Shown here piece after piece: positions 37,166 through 48,382 of a stretch of 64,000 nucleotides of DNA (the stretch's first letter is position 1; every line of letters begins with the position of its first letter). The DNA is from Tubiluchus corallicola (lineage: Eukaryota > Priapulida > Priapulimorpha > Priapulimorphida > Tubiluchidae): assembly GCA_030141605.1 (NCBI GenBank), contig JAQGDQ010000131.1, forward strand, positions 477,536 to 541,535, read 5' to 3'. The position numbers were made by a program, and so were the translations under genes. The notes under the pieces are model-generated. The model worked only from the letters and a program-made list of their open reading frames with translations, searched no databases and had not been told where the DNA came from.

Positions 37166-38441
37166 AATTGACTGCCGTATACACAATGTACCAGGTATTC
37201 AGTATTGTAACACTACTGTCATAATAAGTGTCACTACTGTGTATAAGAGCAAGTTGTACTAACCACTCTCAGCGAGAAACAACATTACTGACTAGTCACA
37301 GTACCCCAGCCAAATGTTTCCAAAATCATTAAAAGCTGCCAAATTTAACAGAAATTTAACTAACGTGGCAACTGCAAGTGGAAACCGGGAATATTAGGAA
37401 AAGCAGAAACAAAAAGTCAAATATCACCATAGAGCAAAACGGGACTTGTCACTACTTTAACAATTAATAATTAAAATATCGATTACCAATATTTCACCAC
37501 ATGTTAATAAAGTGAACGTTACTTAACTGCTGCGCCAAAGCTATCATTTAGTTATGTTATTTGCCACTGTTAAAAACTGGACTTCAATAGATATAGTGTT
37601 AAACGGCCTAATACATTATCATTATACAATTATGCACTCACTTCACACCATATAAACATTTTACAGTTTAATATTGATGCAAATTACCAATTGTTATGTA
37701 TTTGCAATTTGGGATAAAATTTCATTCAGTTTTCACATGCATAGTTACACCCAACCATATTACACAAGCTTATTTTTACTGATGTCACCACCTTAAAAAA
37801 CACCACAAGAAAATAATCTGAAACTATAGCTCATTGGTACAAAGTTGCTGTGTTATTTACTTACACTAGAACTGAATTTTTTAGAGTTTGACAACAGTGC
37901 ATATAAAGTATACACACAGTTTATATTTAGAAAAAGAATTTGAAAAATTTATGTCTTTTCAATGTTACATGAAAATCATAGTTTTCGAAATGTTGAATAG
38001 TAAAAGCTAATAGTAGCAGAAAAAAATGTCAAACCAATACAAGCAAATAAAAACCAAAACTATCAATATAGTAAGCTTCTTTTAAAACAAGAATGCTTTC
38101 AATACAAATATAAACTCACTAACACTAATTGGGACAACGATAAAACAGGCAATTCATTAAAAGCAAAAAATAATTGTCTTATAAAATGGTTCTATAATCA
38201 AAAATGTGCAGTGCAATAAAACTACTTTAAGGAATAATATTAGCAAAATATATCCAGAATATTTATGCCTAGGCATGTCAGCATGGATTTATCAATTCAT
38301 AAACTATAAACAGGTTGTCACAAATACAATTTAAAATTCCATTGCACATTCACAATTATTATTTTTACGATAAAAGAATTTTACATTATTATACACACCA
38401 AATAACATTGTGCTTTTACGCGCGACTACTATTTCGTTATA
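37166..38441. other. Non-coding intergenic DNA
   Basis: AT-rich spacer between two transposable elements. Nothing recognised. Confidence 0.6.
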
Positions 38442-39432
38442 CAGTAGGCGCCGCTTAATAGACTCACTTTGGGACTGAAGTGTTTTGACCCAAATAACCG
38501 ATGGGTGTAGTATTACTGGCATAGAAGTATGAGTCACCAGATTAGTATTCACTGCAAAGGTTTTTAATGGACTTTAGAAACGAAGTAATGCCTAAACTCC
38601 TTTGTGCAGCAAAAAATTAAAAAATATTTTAAAATATTGACTTATCTAAGTGAATTAGCAATAAATTAAAAAGTACACTTTTCTAAATCACACAAGTCTG
38701 TTTATTTGCAAAAGTTACAAAAATTCCTTCAAACTCGGCTGCTTCATTTTCTCGCAAATAAGTTGGTTCACAAAGTTCTCATAATGATAAAAACGTTGAA
38801 AATCTGTTGTTGTATGATGCACAAATTCTCGTAAAATATTTGTGCTTAGCGTGCTTAAACTGTTGATGGAGCCCGTGTTTCTCGCAAGTAGCTGCATCCG
38901 TAGTTTCTCCTAAGTTCCCACTTGCCATAGTGATATCTTACTGTACTGTACCTGAGTCCCTGGCATAACAGCAACATCTAACTGATTAAATTTTCTGGTA
39001 AAGACAGCCAGAGTTTCAAAAGCAAACGGCTAAGCAAGTGATTAAATGTTTAGCTTCCGGGAATTCTTGGGTAAGAAGGTTAATTGCAGTGGACGGACGT
39101 GTCAAAGCAAACAATTAGGCTAGCATATTAGCGTATGATAAACGTTCCTGCTTACAAACAAAATGGTACTTAACATACATGATTGTTTCTATGTATACTG
39201 TAGGACAAAAGCGATATAGGACTAAGATGATATAAAAGTCATAAGACACTATACGAAAGTGTCTTATTGAAGCATGTGAAGCAATAATATTGAGTCAATT
39301 ATGCGGAGGTACTTCAGTCAATTACCGGCAGTTTTTACATACATTTGAATAGAAGCGGCCTGTACCAGGCGTTTTTAAGTCAAATAAGCAATCGAGTCTG
39401 TTAACCGTGAGTCTATTAAGCAACACCTACTG
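38442..39432. mobile_element. MITE family A, longest copy (991 bp)
   Basis: The left end CAGTAGGCGCCGCTTAATAG follows TA. The right end, read inward from 39432, is CAGTAGGTGTTGCTTAATAG; the base pair after it is TG where TA is expected. The interior shares long stretches with the copies at 4840-5180, 18431-19067 and 21071-21894. No transposase frame. Confidence 0.75.
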
Positions 39433-39523
39433 TGGCACTAAAATGAACCAGCAGGCAAACAAACATTTTACTGCACTACATTTTTGCCACAGGAAATTAA
39501 AAAGTAAAAATTGATTAGTAAAT

Positions 39524-39529
39524 TTTATT
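39524..39529 (-). terminator. CDC6 polyadenylation signal AATAAA (minus strand)
   Basis: TTTATT on the plus strand about 92 bases past the CDC6 stop codon. Confidence 0.5.
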
Positions 39530-39620
39530 AAACTTTCTAATTTCAATTAGTCATTAAATATGTTCAATTATTCCAAAGCATTTACTTTCAAGAAAGAGCA
39601 ACAAAATGGAGAGTGTGTTT

Positions 39621-42600
39621 TCAAGGCATACCAGCTTCTATAACAGACGATAATAAAAACTTATCCTGTAAAGCAAACTCCAATTCTTTTTCATCCAAGT
39701 TTAAGGTCACTTTACTTAACCTCAAGTCTTTAGCCTTTTTTAAGGAAATCACACCCTGACTGTCAACAAGCGTGCATAAGCTAAAGAACTCAACAAATGC
39801 AGCACCTGTCAAGTGACGCTTTTTGCACACCTTAATGTAAACTTCGTGCAACTTGCCAATTGCCACCTCTTTCGTCTTCCCCGCTTTGGTCATCAACAAT
39901 AGTGTACACACAAGCAGTTTCTGTTGCAATGGAAGCCCAGTGCTTTCCTGGGAATTTCCGCAAGATGAATGTGCAACCTTATTATCATACACTTGAGAAA
40001 GCACATTGCTAATAGTAACCAGCCCGACCTTACGAATTGAACTCTGAGACTTCCCCTGGGTTTTTCTTGGACTTCCAGGATTGCAGCCATCATCTGACGT
40101 TTCTTCCAGGATGTGACCTACTTTGTTCTGTGATTCAATAATTTCCACCGCTCTTCGACAAACATCAAGGGCTTTACGCATGTCTCCTGCAACAGCTGCA
40201 ACTTTCCGTGCACAAAAATTAATGGCCACTGGTTCTAAAATATCTTCTAGCTGATTCACACGATCATGGATTATGGTTGATATCTCCTGCCTAGTAAATG
40301 GAGGAAAATGTAACAGTTGAGGCTTTAAATGTGGACGCGCTTCCAACCGTGGAAGTATCCTGTCAGTGAGATCAAGAGCATTTGCTATGCCGATTAGTAC
40401 AAACTTAGACTCGGGAAGTGCAGTCCATTCAAATATCGAATACAAAACACTTTTATCTTTGCAATCCAGTTGATCCATCTCATCCAGTATCAGCAAAATA
40501 GGTTTACTGCTGGTAATAAACTTCTTTTCTAACCATGCAACACATGCTGCTGTTGTAACATGTTGACCGCTATCCAGTGCGTTAGCAATTTTGTTGAAAA
40601 TCATTTGTGGGGATTTTATCATCATGCAGTTGATAAAAATACATGTGCACTTATCTTTGCCCTTTGAGATTTTATTCACGATGGAAGTGACACATGCTGT
40701 TTTCCCCGTTCCCGGTGCTCCTGATATATACAAACTTCCAGGTTTTTGTTTTTGCAATCGAGGTTTCAAAAAATCTTTGATGGCATCAAGTTCTTTATCC
40801 CGACACAGCAAGCGAGAGGGGACACTGGCATGTAACACTTGCTTTGTCCTCTGGTAGCAGGTTTCTTCCTGTTTGAAAATATATTGTTAATAAAATCAGT
40901 AAAATTACAGGTACATTTTCAAAAATTAGGCAATTCCTGAATTGTAATTTGAAGTAAAAGCTTCCACATTTTTCCTTATTCTCCCCTATTTAGAATATAG
41001 CGAACTTACATACGGATCAGCACCTCATTCCACATTGTGTCCTCTAGTTATTAATCAAAACAAATTTATTAGGCTCTGGACAAATACACTTAGAAGAGCC
41101 CGGGTTACACCTTTACGTTATCAACAAAAAATCTTAAAACTTCAGGACATCACTAACTTATCAAGGTGCACTGTCGTGGAATAATTTGCCCATTGAGCAT
41201 AAAAACAGCACCTTTAGCTATTTGATATGCAACTATAAATCCATGCTTATCTCTAATGACAGTGTGACTCTATCTAGCAAGTTCTACTTGTAATAAATCA
41301 TTTTAATTAGTTCTAACGTTTTCTCTTTGTACTAATTTATTAACTATAATTACATTGTTGTGGAATATTTTTTTCCCAAAAATGCTTAATATTATTATTT
41401 CTTTGCAGCCATAAAAAGAGAAGGTACGTCGGTAAGTCCATAATACTCTATAACACACTTTTTAATTACATTAAAAATGAGTTTACTTACATAACCTTTA
41501 ATTGACTCTAGTAGTTACACCACCTTTTCCTTCATTATAAAAATTATATTTTGTTGCTCCATTTTTATTTTTGCTTGCATATTTTGTTTTATCATTACAT
41601 ATAGATCGTCATCTTACGAACGAAAATCAGGATTTACTCACCACGAACGTGAGTATATTATTCGCTCATTGCTTCAAATCATCCTTAATTTTATGATATT
41701 ATGTTCCTTGATTCATAGTTTATACTTAGTCATTCAATTTTCATTGTATATTACGTTTATTCCATATCTGTTTCTTTATATATAGGTTCTCTTGTTCACT
41801 AATTTATCAGCATTATACTTGACATGTTTGGCAGAATATTATCGCATATAATCGTTCCATTATATTTAGTTTCCTATTATCATACATATTTTGTTTTCTT
41901 CTTTGGTTTGATCTCATTGGTTTCCTTGTTTTATAGTTCCATCAGTAAGTTATATAATTTACATATTTGGTTGAGCAAAATTACATATTTTCATTTTATT
42001 ACATTATTTCTTACCATGTAGTCTGCTTAGTTACCTCGTTTTTCATGCTGTTTCCCTATAGAGTAACAGTGATTTTTCTTTTACTCTATATAATAATAAT
42101 ACAGCAGTGCTATGAAATTTTCTTATAATTTACATTAACCCGAGAAGAGTAGCTGACTTTGATGACCAATTGGCCCTTCACTACCCTTTCTCCTGCACTC
42201 CCTGACACTTTCTTTTATGTATATGTTTTTATGGCAATTGTTAATTAACTATAGAACTTATAGTACATCTTGTCAATTTATTGTATATCTTATCAATTAT
42301 TGCATTAATTAGGAAATAAATAAAAAATGTCTATGAAAAGTCTTACAGGCTGTAGTATTTGGTGATGATTTTGCTTCTTTGCGAAGTCATTTTCCAAGCG
42401 CATTGGAGTGTAGTTTTCGTCACTGTTTGAGTGATACAGGTTTCTCCTTACTTTAGATGGTGAACACGTCAAAGCTTTTCCACTTGAAAAAGAAGCAAAC
42501 CGTTTACGTGGCATGACTTCATTTTCACAAATTGGAGAAAGTGTCACTTTATTTGTCGCGACAACAGCAATGTTTGACTTTTTAACAGGAAACCCAATAC

Positions 42601-42733
42601 TTAGTTGACGTAAATTTCTTCCACCTATCCTGCAACTGCTAGGTTGAGACGGTGTATTAATTTTGTTGTCGCCGACACCTGGTTTAGCTTTAGCATTTGT
42701 ACTACTTCGTGTGTTCCGTCGTGAAGCAGGCAT
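39621..42733 (-). CDS. CDC6: CDC6 replication-licensing AAA+ ATPase (2 exons, 544 aa)
   Basis: CDC6 loads the MCM2-7 helicase onto ORC-bound origins in G1. Exons 42347-42733 (129 codons) and 39621-40868 (416 codons with stop) join in phase 0 with GTAAGA and CAG borders, giving 544 residues against about 560 in human. The N-terminal exon is a basic, disordered regulatory tail with S/T-P sites (NTPSQ, LSPIC, CSPSK, YTPMR) and RRNL, an RxL-type cyclin-docking word next to CSPSK. The AAA+ core carries Walker A GAPGTGKT (179-186), Walker B LILDE (255-259), sensor-1 block GIANALD (289-295) and sensor-2 block AGDMRKALDVCRRA (GDMRKA 357-362). The C-terminal ~110 residues fit the winged-helix domain. 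CDC6 rather than ORC1 is indicated by the short N-terminus and the sequence of the core. An E2F palindrome lies upstream. Confidence 0.95.
41041..41290 (+). mobile_element. Decayed non-LTR retrotransposon 3' fragment in the CDC6 intron
   Basis: On the plus strand, antisense to CDC6, short stretches translate to PLRYQQKILKLQDITNL and GALSWNNLPIEHKNSTFSYL. Both resemble the C-terminal end of LINE reverse-transcriptase proteins (the KILKLxDI and WNxLP signatures). Reading requires frame changes, so it is a broken remnant. The rest of the intron 40869-42346 shows nothing. Confidence 0.45.
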
Positions 42734-42872
42734 AGCTGCATTTACAATTATAGTACTATCAATAAAACGCGTTAATTGTCACAAATTTATAAGAATTCCT
42801 AGCAAGTAGTAATTAAAAGAAACATAAAAGAATCACGAAAACGTAAATGTTACTTTGCTTTCACACACTAAC

Positions 42873-42884
42873 TTTCGCGCCAAA
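42873..42884. promoter_or_regulatory. E2F site in the CDC6 promoter
   Basis: TTTCGCGCCAAA is a perfect consensus E2F element (TTTSGCGCSAAA), 140 bp upstream of the CDC6 start codon in otherwise AT-rich DNA. Human CDC6 is a classic E2F target, so the placement makes sense for G1/S control. Confidence 0.75.
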
Positions 42885-42896
42885 TCGCAAAACCGG

Positions 42897-42904
42897 TGAC
42901 GTCA
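42897..42904. promoter_or_regulatory. CRE/ATF palindrome TGACGTCA in the CDC6 promoter
   Basis: A full 8-bp CRE, 13 bp from the E2F site. A CCAAT word follows at about 42970. Together they suggest a compact core promoter at 42870-42980. Confidence 0.6.
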
Positions 42905-43030
42905 TACAAAAATTCTTTTTATGGGGCGCTAGTTTTCCTTGGGTTGTAAGGGCACCTACTGCGCCCCGGCCAATGCGATGATTTACTGCGATGTCAGTCA
43001 ATTTGGCTCATTTCTTGTTTCGCCAATAAG

Positions 43031-43290
43031 TAGGGGTGAGCAATCTCTACCAGAAATCGAATTCGAATCGAATTGAAGTTGTGTCTCTCGAATTTTAACC
43101 GAACTTCAGTATTTCAGAGATTGAAAGATTTTTGAACAAGTTTTTGAATCAAAAGTAAAATTAGTCTTACAAAGGTCATGCATATTAGTCGATTTTGTTC
43201 TGCAGTAAAACCACGAATAATTTGCTTAAAATTGTGCACAGATGTCCTCTGCATTCTAATCCATAGTTGTACCACGTAAAGTCAAATTTT
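43031..43290 (+). mobile_element. hAT-like element, 5' end (second copy of the 27152-27502 family)
   Basis: Starts TAGGGGTGAGCAATCTCTAC followed by ATTCGAATCG words. It then shares TTTTTGAATCA, CATGCATATTA, CTGCAGTAAAA and AATTGTGCACAGA, in the same order, with the minus-strand copy at 27152-27502. A matching right end was not found. The following kilobase (43300-44400) has broken frames on the minus strand that might be transposase remains, but nothing I can identify. Confidence 0.5.
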
Positions 43291-46200
43291 AGTTGATTTT
43301 TTAGTTGATACACATGTTCATCGTTCAGGATCTGCATACTGTTGGACCAAAAAATTATTCTGTACAGGAACGTGTGGCGTTGTTGTTGTTGACAACTGAC
43401 AACTATTCAGAACAATTTGAAGGCATCGTAGAACTGTAGACAGCTCCAGCTTTGCTAACTCCGAATACCATTGCCAAAATAATTTTTGACTCTAAGTAAG
43501 CATACATTGCATCATTCCATCTGAGTCCAGCTGTCCAGATTTCTTGCAGTAATATCCTTTAATGGACTAGAAATGGAATGGAGAAATGAAGCCAGCTAGA
43601 TAAAAAATGGTTGCTAGTTTTCTCACATCATTTTTGTTTGTCGTCTTGGAATCGACTGATGGCATGTTAGTGTGAAACGCACATACATCTGAATTTGCTC
43701 TCCAGACGAAATCCTAACTTTGCCTGTTGTTAGTTCTTGTTCAAAACATATTACATGCAGACGTCGTTCCACCAGTGTCTCTACTAAGACATCTGATAAG
43801 TTCGACAACAATTTCCTTGCATACATGTCAGCTAAAGCACAGAATTCTGATAACTGATGATAAAATTTTATCCATCTTCTAAACAATACATGCATGTATG
43901 TTGGATACAGCACAGTCTGTGCACTGTGCAAATTAATTTGAAGTTTATCTTGATTCTTTTGAGCATGTTTCTGCGTGACAAGTTGAGATATTTAATGGCG
44001 ATGCAATTTTCTCCAAAAAAAAATACACGACAGAACGCATATTTATCTGGTGGTGTCATGGTTTGTCCAGAGGAAGCGATGAAAAGGCATGTCCGAGATG
44101 TCCACCTCGGTTATTCCTATGTAAAAATACATTTCAGCAATGCTGCAGACAAAGGCACCTTCCGGAATTGAAGTAGAACACTGTTAGGTCCTGTTGCCGT
44201 TTTGGTGTTTGATATATCGTGTTGTTCAAGGAAGCTCAATCATATGTGGCTAAGATGTCAAAATTTATGCGACATTTTGTAGTTGAATGGTCCTGATGCA
44301 CCACTGGAAAATCTGGCACTGTTGTTGTCTCATATCGTGGAACCTTGCATGTGTACTTTTCCAAATAGTGCTGTATTGTGCCACAATACTGTTTAGCGAT
44401 TTCCAAGATTCTTTATTAACTTCTTTTCTGTGTTAAACAAATGCACTAGAAGCAGTGAAATTTAAGACAATAAAGAGCAATATTTAACAATTTTATCAGT
44501 GCAGATGGCAGCACTGTATAAAAAGTTGAAAAAAGAATGATGATGAAAACATAATAACATAAGTAAATTTTAGTATAACAGAGATAATTTCCTTCTGTCC
44601 AAGTGAGCTGTTTTCATTATAATAAGGTCTGTCTAGTAAGAAGTGTCAGGGCTCAGAGAATAAAATAATATGAGACGTACAACATATGGATGCCTGTGAG
44701 AATATTATCTAAAATGCCGAGTTTTTTTCTCTTTCTGAAATGTGGGATTCCCCGATCAGTAAAACACGATTTTGTTGAAAAATACAAAAAAGTTAATCAC
44801 TAGGTGACCACTGATTTTTATACTGAACCGATGGATACAGTAAATTATTTTGATATGCGGTTAATTGACGTCTAATATGTTAATCATTTTTGTTGACTGC
44901 CCAATCAGCATACAAGTTATTTCACACACCCCCGTCGAACACTGTTATGAAAAATGCTGAACTTTTCATTAATTAGCGGGAGAAATATTGGCCTGGTTGT
45001 AGATTTTATTATTGTCAATCGAAATTGCAAGTGAATTAGTGGAAATATGTAGTTTAGTTTCGTTTATAGGAAGAAATGCACAACGCTTACGTCTATGAGT
45101 TGCTGATTAAACCATTTTGCAATCAGGAAAATGCGCAGTTTAATTTAGTTTATGGCTTTGTAAGTTAGATAAAACAACTATTTGATTAACTTTAAATAAG
45201 GCAAAACAAAATGTTTTCTTTTCTGGTCAGTTTTTATAAACCTCAATGAGATCTTCACAGTCAAAATTAATTCAAAGGTAGTCACAACTTATATGATATA
45301 TACATCAATGTAATATTAGCTAATTTTACCCTATTTTTCTGGTTATAATCAAGGTTGAAAAACGCCGTTGTGACTTATGTAATTCGAGCATTCAATACAA
45401 AGGTTGTCTATGGAATGGAACAGTCAAATTTATCCCATTTCCGCAGCCTGACAAACGGAAAAATACAAAAACTGATTAAATTTTGCAGACGAGGACATGA
45501 TCAATTAATATAGAAAAATGCGTCGCAGGCTTGATGTTCATATGTTTAAAGGCAAGAGAGACTTAATATTTTTATTGCTCATTTAGTGTAAAGCAAGGCT
45601 AACTGGCTAAGTTTCTTTATTATATTTATGTCTTTGTATTTTGTTGTGCTTTGAAACATCGTCTCTACATTTTGTTTAAATTGAAAAGTCATTTTTTGGC
45701 TACTTGAAGTGTTAATTGCGTGTTAAAATAGCTGCTGCTCTGCAAATATGTGTTTGTGATTGCTGTGAAAAAGAGCAATCAGTTTATCTGCTGATTAGAC
45801 ATTAGCTATGACTGTCACGTTGTTTAGTTTAGTTTAGCTTAGACAGTTGTTCTGCGTGAGCTGTTGTCCCGAATGCTGCTGAGCGTGGTTACCTTGCAAG
45901 CGGGGGCGGAGCGATAGACCAATATGTTTGACGTCAATTGCTTCTGAAAGTTATTACGCTATTGAGATGAAGAAATGGAGCTGCCTGAATGCCGGGTCTT
46001 GTTCCGAAGTTAGTATACGTCTACACGTGCCAAGACAGCTCCAAGACTGACAGAAATGTACGCGAAGTAGATCCAGTGCGTATGTTAGTTGACAAATGCA
46101 CTGACATTTCAAATGACGTAAAAATAATTTAGAGTAACTTTCTATGTCTGCTTGTCTGTAAATTGCAAATCAATGTTGCAATGTAGCTATAACCATTCAT

Positions 46201-48114
46201 TTCGACAGTAAAGATGTAGGTAATTTCTTTGCGAAATAGTCTTACCTTACATTGCGTGGGTAGAAATGATTTATTAGATTCAATTTTCCATTGTTGCCGA
46301 AAGTCTTGACAGCGTCGTTCTAATTATGGCTGTCAACCGTCAACTGTTAAATGAGTAAATGGAAAAAATGGAGAGCTGGGGTCTGCGCCTGTGCCTGTGG
46401 TAACTAGGACAGCTTAGAACATACACTTGTCTTTAGGCTACACTTTGTTGTTTCATTAGAGTCGCTTTCGAACTAGTTTTGTGATTTCGCTTTGTCTTTC
46501 TTGGCCTGATTGACCTAAATTTTATTGAAACTGGCCGATGTTCTGGTTTAATGCTAAGTTAATCGTCTTACGTAGTTTATAATTGTAATCTTTGTTTAAA
46601 GTGGGCTTTAAATTCGACAAACAACACAAGTCTGCCACGAGGCTTTTGTGTCTGTGTAATGCGATAAGCGTTTGGTGTAATTAATAAAATTAGTTTAAAG
46701 TGGTGATCATTTTGAACGCTCTTTTATCGCTTTTATGCAACTGGAGAAAACCGGCATTAAGCAATTTTTACAAAAAAATTGACTCATTATATTATTAGGA
46801 ATGTTACATTTTTATGTGATTATACGTGTGAAAATGACTGTCAAACTCATGATATCATTGTTAGGAAAGTTAAAGTAATTATTACAGAAATGGCTAGAGG
46901 CTGTTCAAGTACAGAAATTAGCACGGAGCCAAGTGTATTGTTTATTTGTATTGACCTACTGCAAGCTGTTCTTTTAATGTTTTTCTTCAACACTAAAGTT
47001 GGTGTGAAGTTAGTAAAAGCAAAATAAACTTTATTAGGTGACTTCTTGAAGCAAGAGGAATAGGTGACTTATTACTGTGTTAGTATAGCCGCTAGAGTTA
47101 ACCAATGTCGAGCCTGATTAAATGTGCCACATATGGGTAAATTCTGTGAAAATGCTTCATTTGCACATCCCCCTACAGCTCGATGAATGAGGATGTGTAG
47201 ATCTCCGAACTTGTCTATGACCTCTGTCAGTTCAGTAGTTCATCTAGGGCTTTCTAGGCTATACTAAGCCAAATTAAGCTCAAGCGACGGTAACATAATT
47301 GCAGGCTAATGTAATGGTATGTTTTTCTTCCGTTAGGGTACTAGATGTGAACTACAGAGTACTAATAAACGAAACGCCTCATTTCCATTTAGAGTGTTAA
47401 GGTCAGTTTCTGGCTTTAACATGTAGGTGGCAGCACCTATGTGAACTTACCTGTAATTTTACCTGTGAAGTTGTAAATTGGGTAATTTAGGCTGTAAATT
47501 AGAAGCCCCAGCAAACGTTAAATAATGTTTAGATAAATGTTCAAGTATAGCGTCTTCACCTGATTTGCTGTAAACCAGCATGGCGTTCCAAGGATGTATT
47601 AAGTTGTCATAGCCGCACGATGTGAGTAATATTTGTTTTTATTATCTTAAATTATAATAATTAGATCATTATAAATTTGTAAGCAGTGAAAGCAGTCAAA
47701 TTTATTATTTTCGTTTTTTATATACAGAAATAAAGATTTCTGAGAACACCATATGCTATGAAGGAAATTCTTTTGTGTTCCCGTCACATAGAGTTTCCAT
47801 TGCATTACGAGAGTACCGAAAGGCAGGCGGTAACCCTATACGTGTCATACTTGAAGTTGCCAGTCTTGCACAAATCTTAATGCATAATAACGCAACACCA
47901 GTAAAATTCTGCAATGTCACTGAGCACATAAAATTTCTAATCTAAATTTTTCCTAACACCATACATTGAACGTTTGTTTTGGTTATCAGGAACGAATATG
48001 TTGGTTAACAATAATTGTAACGATTTGTAAACTAAACACTATATAAACGGTTTCTTCATGGTAGCCCTAACAAATAAACTGCACACATGAACACAAATGT
48101 ACCAATGTTCTGCA
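43291..48114. other. Long non-coding intergenic region
   Basis: AT-rich. No gene supported on either strand. One locally GC-rich patch at 45895-45940 is listed separately. Short open frames lack splice-consistent partners or family resemblance. Confidence 0.55.
45900..45937 (+). promoter_or_regulatory. Possible promoter-like cluster (GC box, CCAAT, CRE)
   Basis: GGGGGCGGAGC, GACCAAT and TGACGTCA occur within 40 bp in a region otherwise lacking CpG. No downstream coding exon was recognised. It could be a promoter for a non-coding RNA, an enhancer, or chance. Confidence 0.25.
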
Positions 48115-48120
48115 TTTATT
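48115..48120 (-). terminator. Candidate polyadenylation signal of the collagen-like gene
   Basis: TTTATT on the plus strand, about 263 bases past the stop codon. It is the first such hexamer I noticed downstream. Confidence 0.35.
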
Positions 48121-48382
48121 GTACACAAGTCAATGACTGCAAGCACTACAATTAAATGATAACGTTTAACAACAACTGATAAACAACAAAAAACAGTGCC
48201 AATACAGATTTATGCTTATAATAATTATATACTAGTAGTATAGTGATTATATACGTGATTATAGTATAGTTACAGCAAATAAAAACTATTTAATTTCAAA
48301 AATGTTTTTCTTGTTTTTTTCAAATCTTTTCATTATTAACAATATTTTGGCTTGAAAAGTATGACACTTCTGTCAATTAGCG

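Noticed and set aside
43623-44171. Open frames on both strands near 43.6-44.2 kb
   Set aside because: Considered as hAT transposase remains but no BED finger or dimerisation signature could be read with confidence.
46779-47027. 82-residue plus-strand open frame
   Set aside because: No resemblance to a known family, AT-rich context and no supporting promoter or splice signals.
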